Below are positions 9,128-17,465 of a stretch of DNA of 64,000 bases, in pieces. Both the position numbers and the translations under genes were made by a program. The stretch's first letter is position 1; every line of letters begins with the position of its first letter. Location: NCBI RefSeq assembly GCF_014647035.1, contig NZ_BMOK01000008.1, positions 1-64,000 of the forward strand. The letters run 5' to 3'. The notes beneath the pieces are model-generated. The model saw nothing but the letters and a program-made list of their open reading frames with translations. It had not been told where the DNA came from and did not search any database. Origin of the DNA: Sporolactobacillus putidus (lineage in GTDB: Bacteria; Bacillota; Bacilli; Bacillales; Sporolactobacillaceae).

Positions 9128-10495
9128 TTATTTAGAAATGACGGTTTGATCAGCGAACAGATCATTTTTCTCAAACTGAGCCAGAACGTTCTCAAAGATA
9201 TCCATCGCTTCATTGATCTGCCGCTCCGTTATGATGAGCGGAGGCGCGATCATGACGCTGGATTCATGCGAATACGTATAGAAGCCATTTTCACTAAGCA
9301 GACCGACGAACCTACTCATCAGCCCGACCGTATCCTTTCCATAGTCCAGTCCGTAAGCGATAAGCGGTTCTTTCGTCGCTTTATCCTTAACGAGTTCCAC
9401 TGCCGCGAACAGCCCGATATGGCGGACATCGCCGACCGAAGCGAAGCGGTACAGTTTTTCCAGACGTTCGGCGAGTACCTCCCCCATTGCCGCAGCATGA
9501 TCGATCAAGTGCTCTTCCTTGTAGATATCAAGGGTTGCGCAGCCGATTTGCGCTGAGACGGTATGTCCGCTGTAGGTCAGACCAGTCATCAGGACATGGT
9601 CGTCAAAATATTGGGCGACTTTTTCACTGACGATAACGCCGCCGAGCGGGCTGTACCCGCACGTCACGCCCTTCGCAAAGGTCATGATATCCGGTTCGAA
9701 ATCGAAGTGATCGACGGCAAACATTTTGCCGGTGCGGCCGAATCCCGACATGACTTCATCACAGATCATCAGAATGCCATATTTGTCGCATAGTTTGCGC
9801 ACTCCTTCAAGATAGCCTTTCGGAGGAACAAGCACCCCGTTGCTGCCCGGAATCGGCTCCATGAAAATCGCGGCAATCGAATCCGGCCCTTCATATAAAA
9901 TCTGATTATTAAGCCGGTCCAAATAAAAAGCAGTGGCCGCTTCCTCGCTTTCAAAGTCGATCGATTCCCGGTACAGATAAGGCGTATCAAACTTAATAAA
10001 TCCCGGAATTCCCGGTTCCACTACAAATCGGCGACTCTCCCCGGAAAGATTTCCTGCTCCGAATGTCGCTCCGTGGTAGGAACGGTAACGGGAGAATATT
10101 TTATAACGACCGGTGGCCATACGCGCGATTTTCACCGCGTGATCATTTGAATCCGCGCCCCCGTTTGCAAAGAAGACTTTGGCCATATTCTTGGGTGCCA
10201 CTTCAATAATTTTGCGCGCCAGTTCCGCCTTGGATGCGGTGGCAAAACCAGGCGCCGCCAGCGGAATTTCACCAATGTGCCTGAATTCTTCCATCAGCTT
10301 CGGATGGTTATGCCCGACATTCAAGTAAACAAGTTGAGAGCACATGTCATAATATTTCTTGCCCGACTCATCCCAGAAAAAAACGCCTTCACCCTTTTTG
10401 ATCATTTTCGAATGAATATTTTTTTGCTTTGCCCAGGCATGCAGGACATAATGCTGGTCGTCTTTTTTGATTTGACCATCGTCAATTTGTTTCAT
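9128..10495 (-). CDS. Class-III PLP aminotransferase, probable beta-alanine transaminase
   Basis: A 455-aa omega-aminotransferase. Visible landmarks are the PLP-phosphate/aldimine region YHGATFGAGNLSG, the Asp motif CDEVMSGFGRTG, and the Schiff-base lysine in TFAKGVTCGYSPLGG. It is the first structural gene of the operon, 122 bases downstream of the PucR gene, with a candidate promoter in between. With the M20 hydrolase producing beta-alanine and an iron alcohol dehydrogenase following, it most likely converts beta-alanine plus an oxo-acid to malonate semialdehyde. Taurine or another omega-amino acid remains possible. Confidence 0.88.
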   Translation of the reverse strand: MKQIDDGQIKKDDQHYVLHAWAKQKNIHSKMIKKGEGVFFWDESGKKYYDMCSQLVYLNVGHNHPKLMEEFRHIGEIPLAAPGFATASKAELARKIIEVAPKNMAKVFFANGGADSNDHAVKIARMATGRYKIFSRYRSYHGATFGAGNLSGESRRFVVEPGIPGFIKFDTPYLYRESIDFESEEAATAFYLDRLNNQILYEGPDSIAAIFMEPIPGSNGVLVPPKGYLEGVRKLCDKYGILMICDEVMSGFGRTGKMFAVDHFDFEPDIMTFAKGVTCGYSPLGGVIVSEKVAQYFDDHVLMTGLTYSGHTVSAQIGCATLDIYKEEHLIDHAAAMGEVLAERLEKLYRFASVGDVRHIGLFAAVELVKDKATKEPLIAYGLDYGKDTVGLMSRFVGLLSENGFYTYSHESSVMIAPPLIITERQINEAMDIFENVLAQFEKNDLFADQTVISK

Positions 10496-10537
10496 GAACC
10501 GACAACTCCAATCAATTTTCTGAATTAATATAATTTA

Positions 10538-10571
10538 ATGATATACTTTTATTGATCGAAAACAATGACAA
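10538..10571 (-). promoter_or_regulatory. Candidate promoter of the catabolic operon
   Basis: On the minus strand, TTGTTT (10560-10565) and TATCAT (10538-10543) are separated by 16 bases in a very AT-rich stretch, about 40 bases before the aminotransferase gene. An overlapping TTGTCA begins six bases further upstream. This is the natural promoter position for the structural genes, read separately from the PucR gene. Confidence 0.45.
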
Positions 10572-10617
10572 TTCAAACGAAAAAAATTGTGCATCTGCAC
10601 AAAACAGAAGGCACATT

Positions 10618-11778
10618 TCATTCCATAACGTCTTCAATCATAAAGGCCAGCGAAAGATTTGTTTTCACAAAAGGATGATATAAATCAACGCCCAATATCG
10701 ATTCAATCTTTTTTGTTTTATAGAGTACCGTATTGCGGTGAACAAATTCTTTTCGGGCAATGTTCGCCGTGCGTCCGTCTTCTTCAAGAAATACACGGAG
10801 AAAATGAACAAAATCCGTCTCGTGCAGCTTATCATAACGGTAAAGCAGACCGAGCGAATCCTGATGGAACGTTTCGATCACATTCCGGTCACGCACATCC
10901 ATGATGATTTTATAGGCCCCTATGTCCTTATATTCAGAGATCAGGAGATCCGGATAGTGACGGGTCAGGCGAATGACCGTTGCGGCCTCCTCATAACTTT
11001 TTGACAATTCTTTTATCGGATAGTCGTTTCCCGCGCCAATCAACAAATTGGCCTTCTCCAATTTCCCGTAGTACTTGTCGCGAATATTCTTAACCAGTTG
11101 CGAAAGGGGAGGATCTGAAATTTGTATTTCAGTCCGATCAGCCATATAAATGATTTGATCCTTGTGACTCATTGACAGAAGGATTTTATACCTTTTTGAC
11201 AATTCATCTTCAATTATATAGATTAATCGTGAAGGAACGTCCGGCGCAGAACCGGTCGTACAGACAATAATGCTGAAATCTGCTTCCGCTTTAATACCAA
11301 GCTGAGAAAGTTCTTTGTCAAGAGACTCGTGATCGGGTTCAGGATTGAACAAGATTTCAGAAAGGATGCGTTCCGTTTTTGTCTGTCTTTGTTCTGCTGT
11401 TGCCAAGTATTGAACGGTAATTTTGACAAAGTCGGCTATCCGGTAGACCCATGGCATTTCAAAAACCGGGAACTGGTGTTCATCAGCAAACTGAAACACT
11501 TGTTCCGGAATGGTTGGAATGTAGGGCCCGACATTCAGAATGATACCGGCTGCCTTTCGTTTGAATGCCATATGAAGCATCGCGATTAATCTTATCTCAT
11601 CTCCTTGCATATTGATTCCGGTTGTGACAAGCAGCTCATTTTCTTTAAAAAATTCGGCGAGACGGTCGCTTTCCATCACATTCACACCGGTAATCGGCCT
11701 GTTTATTCCTGTTTCGCCCGCAACTAAATGAATCGGTTCTAATTCGGATAAAGAGAATAATTTCTTAAGTGTTATCAT
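10618..11778 (-). CDS. PucR-family transcriptional regulator
   Basis: A 386-aa regulator. Residues about 1-125 match the PucR N-terminal sensory domain (GINRPITGVNVMESDRLAEF, NELLVTTG). The middle, about 140-290, is the GGDEF-like linker of the family. The C-terminus, about 310-380, is the PucR helix-turn-helix (NIARKEFVHRNTVLYKTKKIE). AAGGAG lies about 11 bases before the ATG. PucR proteins often activate purine, allantoin or hydantoin catabolism in response to pathway intermediates. Its place directly upstream of the operon on the same strand makes it the likely pathway-specific regulator. Confidence 0.9.
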   Translation of the reverse strand: MITLKKLFSLSELEPIHLVAGETGINRPITGVNVMESDRLAEFFKENELLVTTGINMQGDEIRLIAMLHMAFKRKAAGIILNVGPYIPTIPEQVFQFADEHQFPVFEMPWVYRIADFVKITVQYLATAEQRQTKTERILSEILFNPEPDHESLDKELSQLGIKAEADFSIIVCTTGSAPDVPSRLIYIIEDELSKRYKILLSMSHKDQIIYMADRTEIQISDPPLSQLVKNIRDKYYGKLEKANLLIGAGNDYPIKELSKSYEEAATVIRLTRHYPDLLISEYKDIGAYKIIMDVRDRNVIETFHQDSLGLLYRYDKLHETDFVHFLRVFLEEDGRTANIARKEFVHRNTVLYKTKKIESILGVDLYHPFVKTNLSLAFMIEDVME

Positions 11779-11899
11779 GTTCTCTTAATCTCCTTTACGA
11801 ATATCAGCCGCCTTGCGGCCCATTCGAAATCAATCCTGCTTTTTGTTTATTCCTAAGAAAATAAGTCAGAAGTTTTTTAAGGCTATGTTCAAATCTAAT

Positions 11900-12046
11900 G
11901 TTGTTATTTCGACGAAAATGCAATGTGCGAGTGTCTGCGGGAACAGCGTGCCAGCGAGACCCCGCAGCCTCCAGCCTGTTCGAGGAGGCCCGCGTTACGC
12001 CCGCGGCCAAGCGAGCACATGAAGCATAAACGATAAAAACAACAAC
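11900..12046. repeat. GC-rich MITE-like intergenic element
   Basis: A 147-base island, much GC-richer than its surroundings, bounded by GTTGTTATTTCG on the left and, inverted, GTTGTTGTTTTTATCG on the right (imperfect terminal inverted repeats). Inside are GCGAGACCCCGCAGCC, GAGGAGGCCCGCG and CCGCGGCC. That vocabulary resembles non-coding dispersed repeats I remember from Bacillaceae genomes. No open frame and no second copy is visible in this window, so its repetitive nature is inferred. Confidence 0.45.
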
Positions 12047-12333
12047 TGAGTTTAACAAAGCCTTTTGAAAAGGAGAGAAAGCGATCATTTCCCGGCAAAC
12101 GAAAACAATGAACCTATTGCGATGTGGGGTTTTCAAAACGAAAGAGTCGCGTGATTTCCAATATGTCAGCAGCCTGACTTATCGATTCTTGTTAATTGAA
12201 GATATTTTGTGAATAATTTTTATTTTTACTATATAGTTCTTTATTCATTGTGTCCATTATCTGAAAATGTGCCGAATATTAGCAATTTTATAAATAACAC
12301 TACATAACATGGTAAACATTCTCAAAACAGCAA

Positions 12334-12359
12334 ACACCGTTCAACATTCTGAACGGTGT
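12334..12359 (-). terminator. Terminator-like hairpin after the dipeptidase gene
   Basis: A perfect nine-base stem, ACACCGTTC/GAACGGTGT, with an eight-base loop about 30 bases beyond the dipeptidase stop. On the minus strand it is followed by TTGCTGTTTTG, a weak T-tract. Confidence 0.65.
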
Positions 12360-12391
12360 CTTGCCCTATCATAATGGATTGTTTTTAACAC

Positions 12392-13432
12392 TCAGTTCAA
12401 AACCTGCCGATAGACATTCAAAAAGTTTCCGCCCAATATCAGGCCGATCTGCTCATCCGTATAACCGCGGCTGATCAGACCCCCGGTGAATTTAAGAATG
12501 TCCCTGTGGCTGGCAATCACGTCAAAGTTGTCGGGTCCTGTTTGTCCCGCTGGTCTGAGATTGATCCCCGTCAGAAAATGGCAGATGTCCAGCCCGACTC
12601 CGACGTGCTCCGCACCGACCAGCCCAACCATGTAGTCGACGTGATCGAGTAAATGTTCGACATCACCGTGCTCGTACTTATCGGAAACGAACATGTTGCA
12701 TCCGTTCATCCCGATCACGCCACCGCTCGCCGACAGCGCGCGAATCTGATCATCGGTCAGGTTTCTCATCGATGAAGCAAGGCCGCGGGCGTTGGAATGT
12801 GAAGCGATAACCGGACCTCGGGCTCTAGCCAGAACATCCTCAAATCCCTCATCATTCAGATGACTGACATCGATGATCATGTTCTTTTTTTCAGCTAGCT
12901 GAATCAGACTGACGCCAAAATCCGTCAGGCCGCCCTTGCGCCCTTCATCTTTTGGAGAGAAGTGGCTGCCGTCAGCGGCAAAGTTGCGCCTGCTCCAGGT
13001 CAGGCCGACAAACCGGACACCCAGCTTATAAAAAATAGGCAGAAGATCGAGGTCGTTTGTCAGGGGGTCGACGCCTTCAAGCGATAATAGAATAGCGAGC
13101 CGATTATTGCGGTGCGCGGTTAAAATGTCATCATAAGTCGTGCACAGCTGAATCTTATCCGGCGACTCCTCAATTTCAGCGTAAAGCGCACTGATCTGAT
13201 CAAGCGCCTTTTTCAGGCCTAATTCCGGCAAGTATTCGTTTTCGATAAAAAGTGAGCAAACAAGAACGCTGACCCCGCCCTCTGCCAGAGCAGGGAGAAA
13301 ATGCGTTTCGATGACCTTTTTATAGCCCAGTTTTCTCCGCAAATCGACCTCCATCAGAAGATCGAAGTGCGCATCGACGACCAAGTACTGCTGATGGAGG
13401 CGCCGTGCATGTTCCTGGATGGTTTCTGACAA
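12392..13432 (-). CDS. Membrane dipeptidase family (M19) peptidase
   Basis: A 346-aa metallopeptidase of the renal dipeptidase family, which hydrolyses dipeptides and some beta-lactam-like amides. Zinc-ligand motifs are visible in order: VVDAHFDLL (HxD), LSLEGVD (Glu), DVSHLND (His), ASHSNARG (His) and VGLDICHF (Asp). There is no signal peptide or anchor, so it is cytosolic, as is usual for bacterial members. The start is TTG with GGGGGA eight bases before. It stands alone between two hairpins; there is no clear link to the neighbouring catabolic operon. Confidence 0.9.
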   Translation of the reverse strand: MSETIQEHARRLHQQYLVVDAHFDLLMEVDLRRKLGYKKVIETHFLPALAEGGVSVLVCSLFIENEYLPELGLKKALDQISALYAEIEESPDKIQLCTTYDDILTAHRNNRLAILLSLEGVDPLTNDLDLLPIFYKLGVRFVGLTWSRRNFAADGSHFSPKDEGRKGGLTDFGVSLIQLAEKKNMIIDVSHLNDEGFEDVLARARGPVIASHSNARGLASSMRNLTDDQIRALSASGGVIGMNGCNMFVSDKYEHGDVEHLLDHVDYMVGLVGAEHVGVGLDICHFLTGINLRPAGQTGPDNFDVIASHRDILKFTGGLISRGYTDEQIGLILGGNFLNVYRQVLN

Positions 13433-13741
13433 TGATCATTCCCCCAATTCGGTAAAAATAAATATGATTATCCCATTGCTCATTTAAGTCGGCAAAATAC
13501 GTCCTGAATGATTAATAGCGAATCGAAAATTAAAGATTATCCCCCTGCTCCCGTGAATTTGGGCAGTTCGCGGCGTAAAAAGTCCAATTCGTGTTCTGAC
13601 TATTCGCACTTATTGATTTCAGGCCGTTTACTGTTGATTCTTTGAGCGTTACTGTAGATTCTCTGCTCTTTACTGTTGATTCTCAACCCATTACTGTAGA
13701 TTCTCTGCTCTTTACTGGCGAAAAGTGAGCTGGAAACCTTG
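13433..13741. other. Intergenic region holding a 21-bp tandem array
   Basis: About 310 bases between the 2-hydroxyacid dehydrogenase stop and the dipeptidase start, both on the minus strand. The half next to the dehydrogenase is a tandem array (13607-13720). The rest is leader of the dipeptidase gene. A minus-strand frame across it (13600-13827) encodes only the array and the out-of-frame dehydrogenase tail. Confidence 0.6.
13607..13720 (-). repeat. 21-bp tandem array just 3' of the dehydrogenase gene
   Basis: Units start at 13628, 13649, 13670 and 13691, exactly 21 bases apart, each beginning TTACTGTTGATTCT or TTACTGTAGATTCT on the plus strand. The two forms alternate, giving a 42-base superunit, and the 13649 and 13691 units are identical over all 21 bases. 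Partial units flank both ends. On the coding (minus) strand the core is AGAATCAACAGTAA. The array begins about 20 bases after the dehydrogenase stop. Confidence 0.9.
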
Positions 13742-14719
13742 TCACAGTTTATGTGTTTCTTCCAATTCTTTAAGATTGACCACGTATTGCGGGGATTCCT
13801 GATGAATAAAGCGGCGGATGTTTTCAACCGTTACCCCGGCAACCCGATTGACGCTCTCCTGAGTCATGCCGCCGATATGTGGTGTAGCGATCAGATTGTC
13901 AAGGTCAGGCAGCTTTTCTTTCGGCGGTTCACTCTCAAAGACATCGAGCGCGGCTCCGCAAATCTTTTTTTGCCGCAGAGCTTCAAAAAGGGCCTGCTCA
14001 TCGATGATCGCTCCCCGGGAAATATTAATCAGAAACGCTGACGGCTGCATTTTGCCAATCGCCTGCTCATCGATCAAGTGGTAATTTGATTTTGTAAGTG
14101 CCGTGCTGACCACGATATAATCCGCATCTTCCAGCAGCTGATCCAGTTCCACAAATGAGGCGCCAAGTCTGTTCGCTACCTCGTGATCCTTGTAATTTCC
14201 GAAAACAATCACTTTCATATCAAACGCACCGGCAAACTTGGCAATCTTCATGCCGATCGAACCAAACCCGATAATCCCAAGTGTTTTACCACAGCATTCG
14301 TATCCCTTACTATGGATCCATACACCGTCTTTGGTCTTTTTGTCCAACTGCGGAATCTTTCTGGAGATGCCGATCATCAGACCGATCGCAAGTTCGGCGA
14401 CCGACGTCGCGTTTTCCCCTGGCGCATTGCTGACGAAGATTCCTTTTCCGCTAGCATAGTCGACATCCACGTTATCCAGTCCTGTTCCCGTCTTCAGAAT
14501 ATATTTCAGCTGGGGAGCCGCATCAATAACTTCCTGATCCGCCGGTGCAACTGCCGTTATGTAGATCTCCGCATCTGAAATATTTTTTTTAATTGTTTCC
14601 TTATTCTGCGCCTGATCGTACATCAGGCATGTTACATCCGCCCCCGCTTCTTCCAATTGATGAACCATGGTCTGGTAAATCGGAAAATAGGATTTTCCCA
14701 CACAGAAAAGAACCTTCAC
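13742..14719 (-). CDS. D-isomer-specific 2-hydroxyacid dehydrogenase
   Basis: A 325-aa NAD(P)-dependent dehydrogenase of the SerA/LdhA/GhrB superfamily. It has the nucleotide motif GIIGFGSIGMKIA (near residue 147), the catalytic Arg region NISRGAIIDEQAL, Glu in ALDVFESEPP and His in ATPHIGGMT. There is no C-terminal ACT domain, so it is not a regulated phosphoglycerate dehydrogenase; substrates could be glyoxylate, hydroxypyruvate or another 2-oxoacid. The start is GTG behind AAGGAGG. It is monocistronic, and its 3' end runs into a 21-bp tandem array. Confidence 0.9.
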   Translation of the reverse strand: MKVLFCVGKSYFPIYQTMVHQLEEAGADVTCLMYDQAQNKETIKKNISDAEIYITAVAPADQEVIDAAPQLKYILKTGTGLDNVDVDYASGKGIFVSNAPGENATSVAELAIGLMIGISRKIPQLDKKTKDGVWIHSKGYECCGKTLGIIGFGSIGMKIAKFAGAFDMKVIVFGNYKDHEVANRLGASFVELDQLLEDADYIVVSTALTKSNYHLIDEQAIGKMQPSAFLINISRGAIIDEQALFEALRQKKICGAALDVFESEPPKEKLPDLDNLIATPHIGGMTQESVNRVAGVTVENIRRFIHQESPQYVVNLKELEETHKL

Positions 14720-15197
14720 CCTGCGTCCCTCCTTTAGCTATCAGGACAGTTTGCTCGCCTTTTTACAAAGTAGCGAGATATTGGTCTCGCGACTCCTTTT
14801 GTCTTCTTCCTGTATAAATGAAACAGGCAGGAAATTTAAAGCTTCCTATTAAAAAATGTCTGTCATAAAAAAAGTGAATTTATTCTCATACGCGCGACCA
14901 ACTGAACGTTTATTTTGTGAAAAACAAAATTCTGTCAAAGCGTAAATTTTCTTCCTGTTTTTCAAACCCATAATTCTATTTTAACAGCTTTCCTGACTGC
15001 GCCAAAATTTTAGAACTCGTTTTGGCCCTTTACATTTTTACAAACGGTATACTGCTACGATTTTAAAATGCCCATGAGGTCAAATAACATTATAACGTCT
15101 CTTAAAGTAATCCGTTTATGAACATGTAACCTAAAAACGCTCCGAAAAAAGTCTTCCGAGCGTTTTTTTACCACTAGGTCACTGAAAACCTAAGAAT
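14720..15197. other. Promoter region of the dehydrogenase gene
   Basis: About 480 bases with no gene. Upstream of the GTG start are a hairpin GCGAGA-CCAATA-TCTCGC (14773-14790) that would lie in the mRNA leader, and the inverted repeat ATTTTGT-GAAAA-ACAAAAT (14912-14930), a plausible operator. The far end holds the terminator of the symporter gene. I recognised no riboswitch. Confidence 0.5.
15133..15169 (-). terminator. Terminator of the symporter gene
   Basis: AAAAACGCTC pairs with GAGCGTTTTT around a short GC-containing loop, with T-runs possible on either strand. It lies about 30 bases beyond the stop of the minus-strand symporter gene and could work in both directions. Confidence 0.8.
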
Positions 15198-16151
15198 TCA
15201 CCCCACTTCTCTCAAAGCTTTACGACTGTGATCGATAAAGTGCCCGTTAAGTGCGGCCAAAGTCTGTTGGAACAGCATGCCAATGACCACAGGCACGGCA
15301 ACATGAGGTGAGAAAAAACTGACCGCAATGACAACGCCGGTGCTGATGTTCCTCATTCCTCCGGTAAATATTAAGGCAATAGCGTTTCCTCGTTTCTGTC
15401 TGAATAGGTATCCGAGCAGCCAGCAGAGCAAAAATCCGCTGCTGGAAATAAATAAGATCGTGCCGGCAATAGCTAAAAACTTTAAATTCACCGTTTTAAG
15501 ATAGGGCGCTAAACCCGAACTGTTTACAGCGATAATAAACGGCATGCATAACTTTGAAAATGGAGCTAAATTCCGGCTGACTTTTTTCGTAAGAGTATGT
15601 TTACTATATTGGTTGATCACCATTCCGACAATAGTCGGGACCACAATCATGACAATGAGTCCCTGCATCAGACTCGTCACATCTATATCGACCGACTGAC
15701 CAACCAATAAATAAATACTATAAGGGACGATCAACGGTGAAAGCAATGTGTCTATTAAAATAATCGATAAGGTTACCGGGACATTGCCATGATATAAGGA
15801 AACCCAAATGACACTGGTAATCCCGGTGGGCATAACCACGGCCAAAGTCAGCCCGGTAATGGTCATCGGATCACCGCTGAAGAGCAGATGACCAATACCC
15901 CAGGCCCATATCGGTGTCAAAACATGAAGCACCATCAACGAAATAATAATCGGCAGCGGATTGGTAATGGATTGATAGAGCGATCTGAAGTTTGAATTCA
16001 GGCTCCCGGTGAAAGTCATAAATGCGAAAATCAAGGGGACCCATCCGGCAAATGGATGAAGATGACCGGATGCCAAAACACCCAGAACAACACTAAGCGG
16101 TGTGAGCACAGGCATCCACTTTCCAAGAAAAGCATTTAGCGTTAATAACAT
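15198..16151 (-). CDS. Bile acid:sodium symporter (BASS) family transporter
   Basis: A 317-aa membrane protein with nine to ten hydrophobic segments and no hydrophilic domain. Family-typical stretches are the early FAFMTFTGSLNSNFRSL and the sodium-site-like motifs VVMPTGITSVIW and FTGGMRNISTGVVIA. Bacterial members carry organic anions such as pantoate or keto-acids rather than bile acids. GGAG lies nine bases before the ATG. It is monocistronic, with a perfect 20-base palindrome about 50 bases upstream as a likely control site. Confidence 0.85.
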   Translation of the reverse strand: MLLTLNAFLGKWMPVLTPLSVVLGVLASGHLHPFAGWVPLIFAFMTFTGSLNSNFRSLYQSITNPLPIIISLMVLHVLTPIWAWGIGHLLFSGDPMTITGLTLAVVMPTGITSVIWVSLYHGNVPVTLSIILIDTLLSPLIVPYSIYLLVGQSVDIDVTSLMQGLIVMIVVPTIVGMVINQYSKHTLTKKVSRNLAPFSKLCMPFIIAVNSSGLAPYLKTVNLKFLAIAGTILFISSSGFLLCWLLGYLFRQKRGNAIALIFTGGMRNISTGVVIAVSFFSPHVAVPVVIGMLFQQTLAALNGHFIDHSRKALREVG

Positions 16152-16199
16152 CAGGAGGACTCCAAACTGATTTTATTTTTCCGATTAAAAAGAAAAATC

Positions 16200-16219
16200 A
16201 AATAACTTATAAGTTATTT
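16200..16219. promoter_or_regulatory. Perfect 20-bp palindrome upstream of the symporter gene
   Basis: AAATAACTTATAAGTTATTT is its own reverse complement. It sits about 50 bases before the symporter start in AT-rich sequence, where a promoter would lie. It looks like the binding site of a dimeric regulator. No regulator gene is adjacent. Confidence 0.6.
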
Positions 16220-16344
16220 TACTTGAACGATTATGACAAAGAAATTATTATTCCGCTTTCTAAAGAAATATTTCTCAATAACACCTAAAAGTTGATTCCA
16301 TCATTCCAATATAAGAAAAGACTAGTTATACTTAACTAACCAGA

Positions 16345-16369
16345 AAGATCCCCGGTTTCCGGAGATCTT
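16345..16369 (-). terminator. Terminator-like hairpin after the DUF1861 gene
   Basis: AAGATCTCCGG pairs with CCGGGGATCTT (minus strand, one G-U pair) around AAA. It lies about 170 bases past the DUF1861 stop. The minus-strand tail is only weakly T-rich (TCTGGTTAG), while the plus-strand side is CTTTAGTTTTG. Confidence 0.5.
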
Positions 16370-16541
16370 CTTTAGTTTTGCTTTTTTGTTCGGTTAATTA
16401 TGATACGGTCATTTTAATGACAGATGGCAAAACAATACAACTCGCCTGTGCCTGATGACTGGTTTTCACCTCGTCCTATGTAATCTACGAATTTCCCGCA
16501 TATCTGTAAACTTGGATCAAGAAAGCGACTCTATTTGCCCG

Positions 16542-17465
16542 TTATTTTTCGTATTTTTCAAAAGGATCGTCCAGTACGATTTTCTGCGCTTCCGTGTCGC
16601 TCGTTCCCGCATACAGGATCACCCGCGAGTTCCCACGGATCGCCCCGCCGCTGAACACAATGTCTTTCAAATCCTCTCGTTTCGCCGGACCGTCAATGAA
16701 ATTGTCACGTGTCGCGATGATTTCCACCGGAGTATGGTTTCCCGTCAACGGATCCAGCGTAAAGATCATCGAATAGTAGTGGCGGTCTCCCCGCTCATCG
16801 AAATAGGCGACATGCCCAAGCACCCCGGCGTCGCCGTTCCTGAGCGGATGAATCTCGTTCGCTCCGCCCCATTCGCCTTCCGCGAAGTGGCCTTCGAGAA
16901 GCGGCGCATCCTCAATCTTCCGGACATCCAGTTCATCCAATGCGGGCAGAAGAAAGAAACCGATTTTCCCTCTGCCTCCCTTAATACCCTGCGGCCGCGT
17001 CAGAACAAGAATGATCCCGTTCGGCATCTGCGCCAGGCGCAAATCTTTCATGCCCGCCGGCCCTTCAAAAAAAGGGACCAGTGTTTTAATGGTTTCCCCT
17101 TTGTAAAGAACCGTCCGCCATGTCGCTTCTCCTGCACTGTCTCTCGTCACCCAGACGCCGCCGAAAACAAGAAGTCCGTCAATCCGCGTGACAAAGGGGT
17201 CCTGCAGGGGAAAAACCGGCATGTCTTTCATCAGCTCCCAGCTCTCTCCGGTTTTTTCAAAAAAAGCCACAGTGGACTCTTCGCTTTCCCTCGGTTCCAC
17301 CCGGGCGGCAATGACTTGTTTCGTCTCATCGGAAAAAGGGGCGGTGATATTGTACACATCATTCAGTCCCGCGCCCATAAATTTCAGTTTTTCCACGTAG
17401 TGAACAGGTTGGTGATTCTTCTTGTATCTCTCCACAAGCGTCCTGCACTCTGTTGCCTGATTCAT
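16542..17465 (-). CDS. DUF1861 family protein, GH43-like beta-propeller
   Basis: A 307-aa protein of the DUF1861 group, which has the five-bladed propeller look of mannoside and arabinoside enzymes (repeated blade motifs such as DPFVTRIDGLLVFGGVW and GGANEIHPLRNGDAGVLGH). There is no signal peptide, so it is cytosolic. I took the ATG at 17465; an upstream TTG at 17501 is possible, with AAGGAG lying between them. A second copy survives only as a 69-codon tail at 58.1 kb beside a GH130 phosphorylase, linking this family to mannoside metabolism. Catalytic role unproven. Confidence 0.8.
   Translation of the reverse strand: MNQATECRTLVERYKKNHQPVHYVEKLKFMGAGLNDVYNITAPFSDETKQVIAARVEPRESEESTVAFFEKTGESWELMKDMPVFPLQDPFVTRIDGLLVFGGVWVTRDSAGEATWRTVLYKGETIKTLVPFFEGPAGMKDLRLAQMPNGIILVLTRPQGIKGGRGKIGFFLLPALDELDVRKIEDAPLLEGHFAEGEWGGANEIHPLRNGDAGVLGHVAYFDERGDRHYYSMIFTLDPLTGNHTPVEIIATRDNFIDGPAKREDLKDIVFSGGAIRGNSRVILYAGTSDTEAQKIVLDDPFEKYEK

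Larger units (their letters stand above)
11779..12391. other. Gene-free stretch between the PucR and dipeptidase genes
   Basis: About 610 bases without a credible gene. It contains the 5' leader of pucR, a GC-rich repeat-like element (11900-12046), AT-rich sequence from about 12180 to 12310, and the dipeptidase terminator. The one long frame here (11804-12136, minus) runs through the repeat element and has neither a ribosome site nor protein-like composition. Confidence 0.6.
16152..16541. other. Intergenic region between the symporter and DUF1861 genes
   Basis: About 390 bases. It contains the symporter leader with its palindrome and the terminator of the DUF1861 gene. A plus-strand frame at 16455-17516 is the reverse shadow of the DUF1861 gene and not a gene. 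Confidence 0.6.

Noticed and set aside
11804-12136. Open frame of 110 codons on the minus strand
   Set aside because: It runs through the GC-rich repeat-like element, has no ribosome site and an Arg/Ala/Cys-rich composition unlike the neighbours.
13607-13720. CRISPR array
   Set aside because: Repeats of 21 bases without unique spacers of 30 or more bases and no cas genes; the same applies to the arrays at 35.4, 38.2 and 62.9 kb.
13600-13827. Seven-residue repeat protein (SKEQRIYSN-like units)
   Set aside because: The heptad-like repeats result from the 21-base DNA array; the other end is out-of-frame dehydrogenase sequence and there is no supported start.
14720-14940. T-box or other riboswitch leader of the dehydrogenase gene
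   Set aside because: Only small hairpins are present; no T-box sequence, specifier loop or terminator/antiterminator pair was found.
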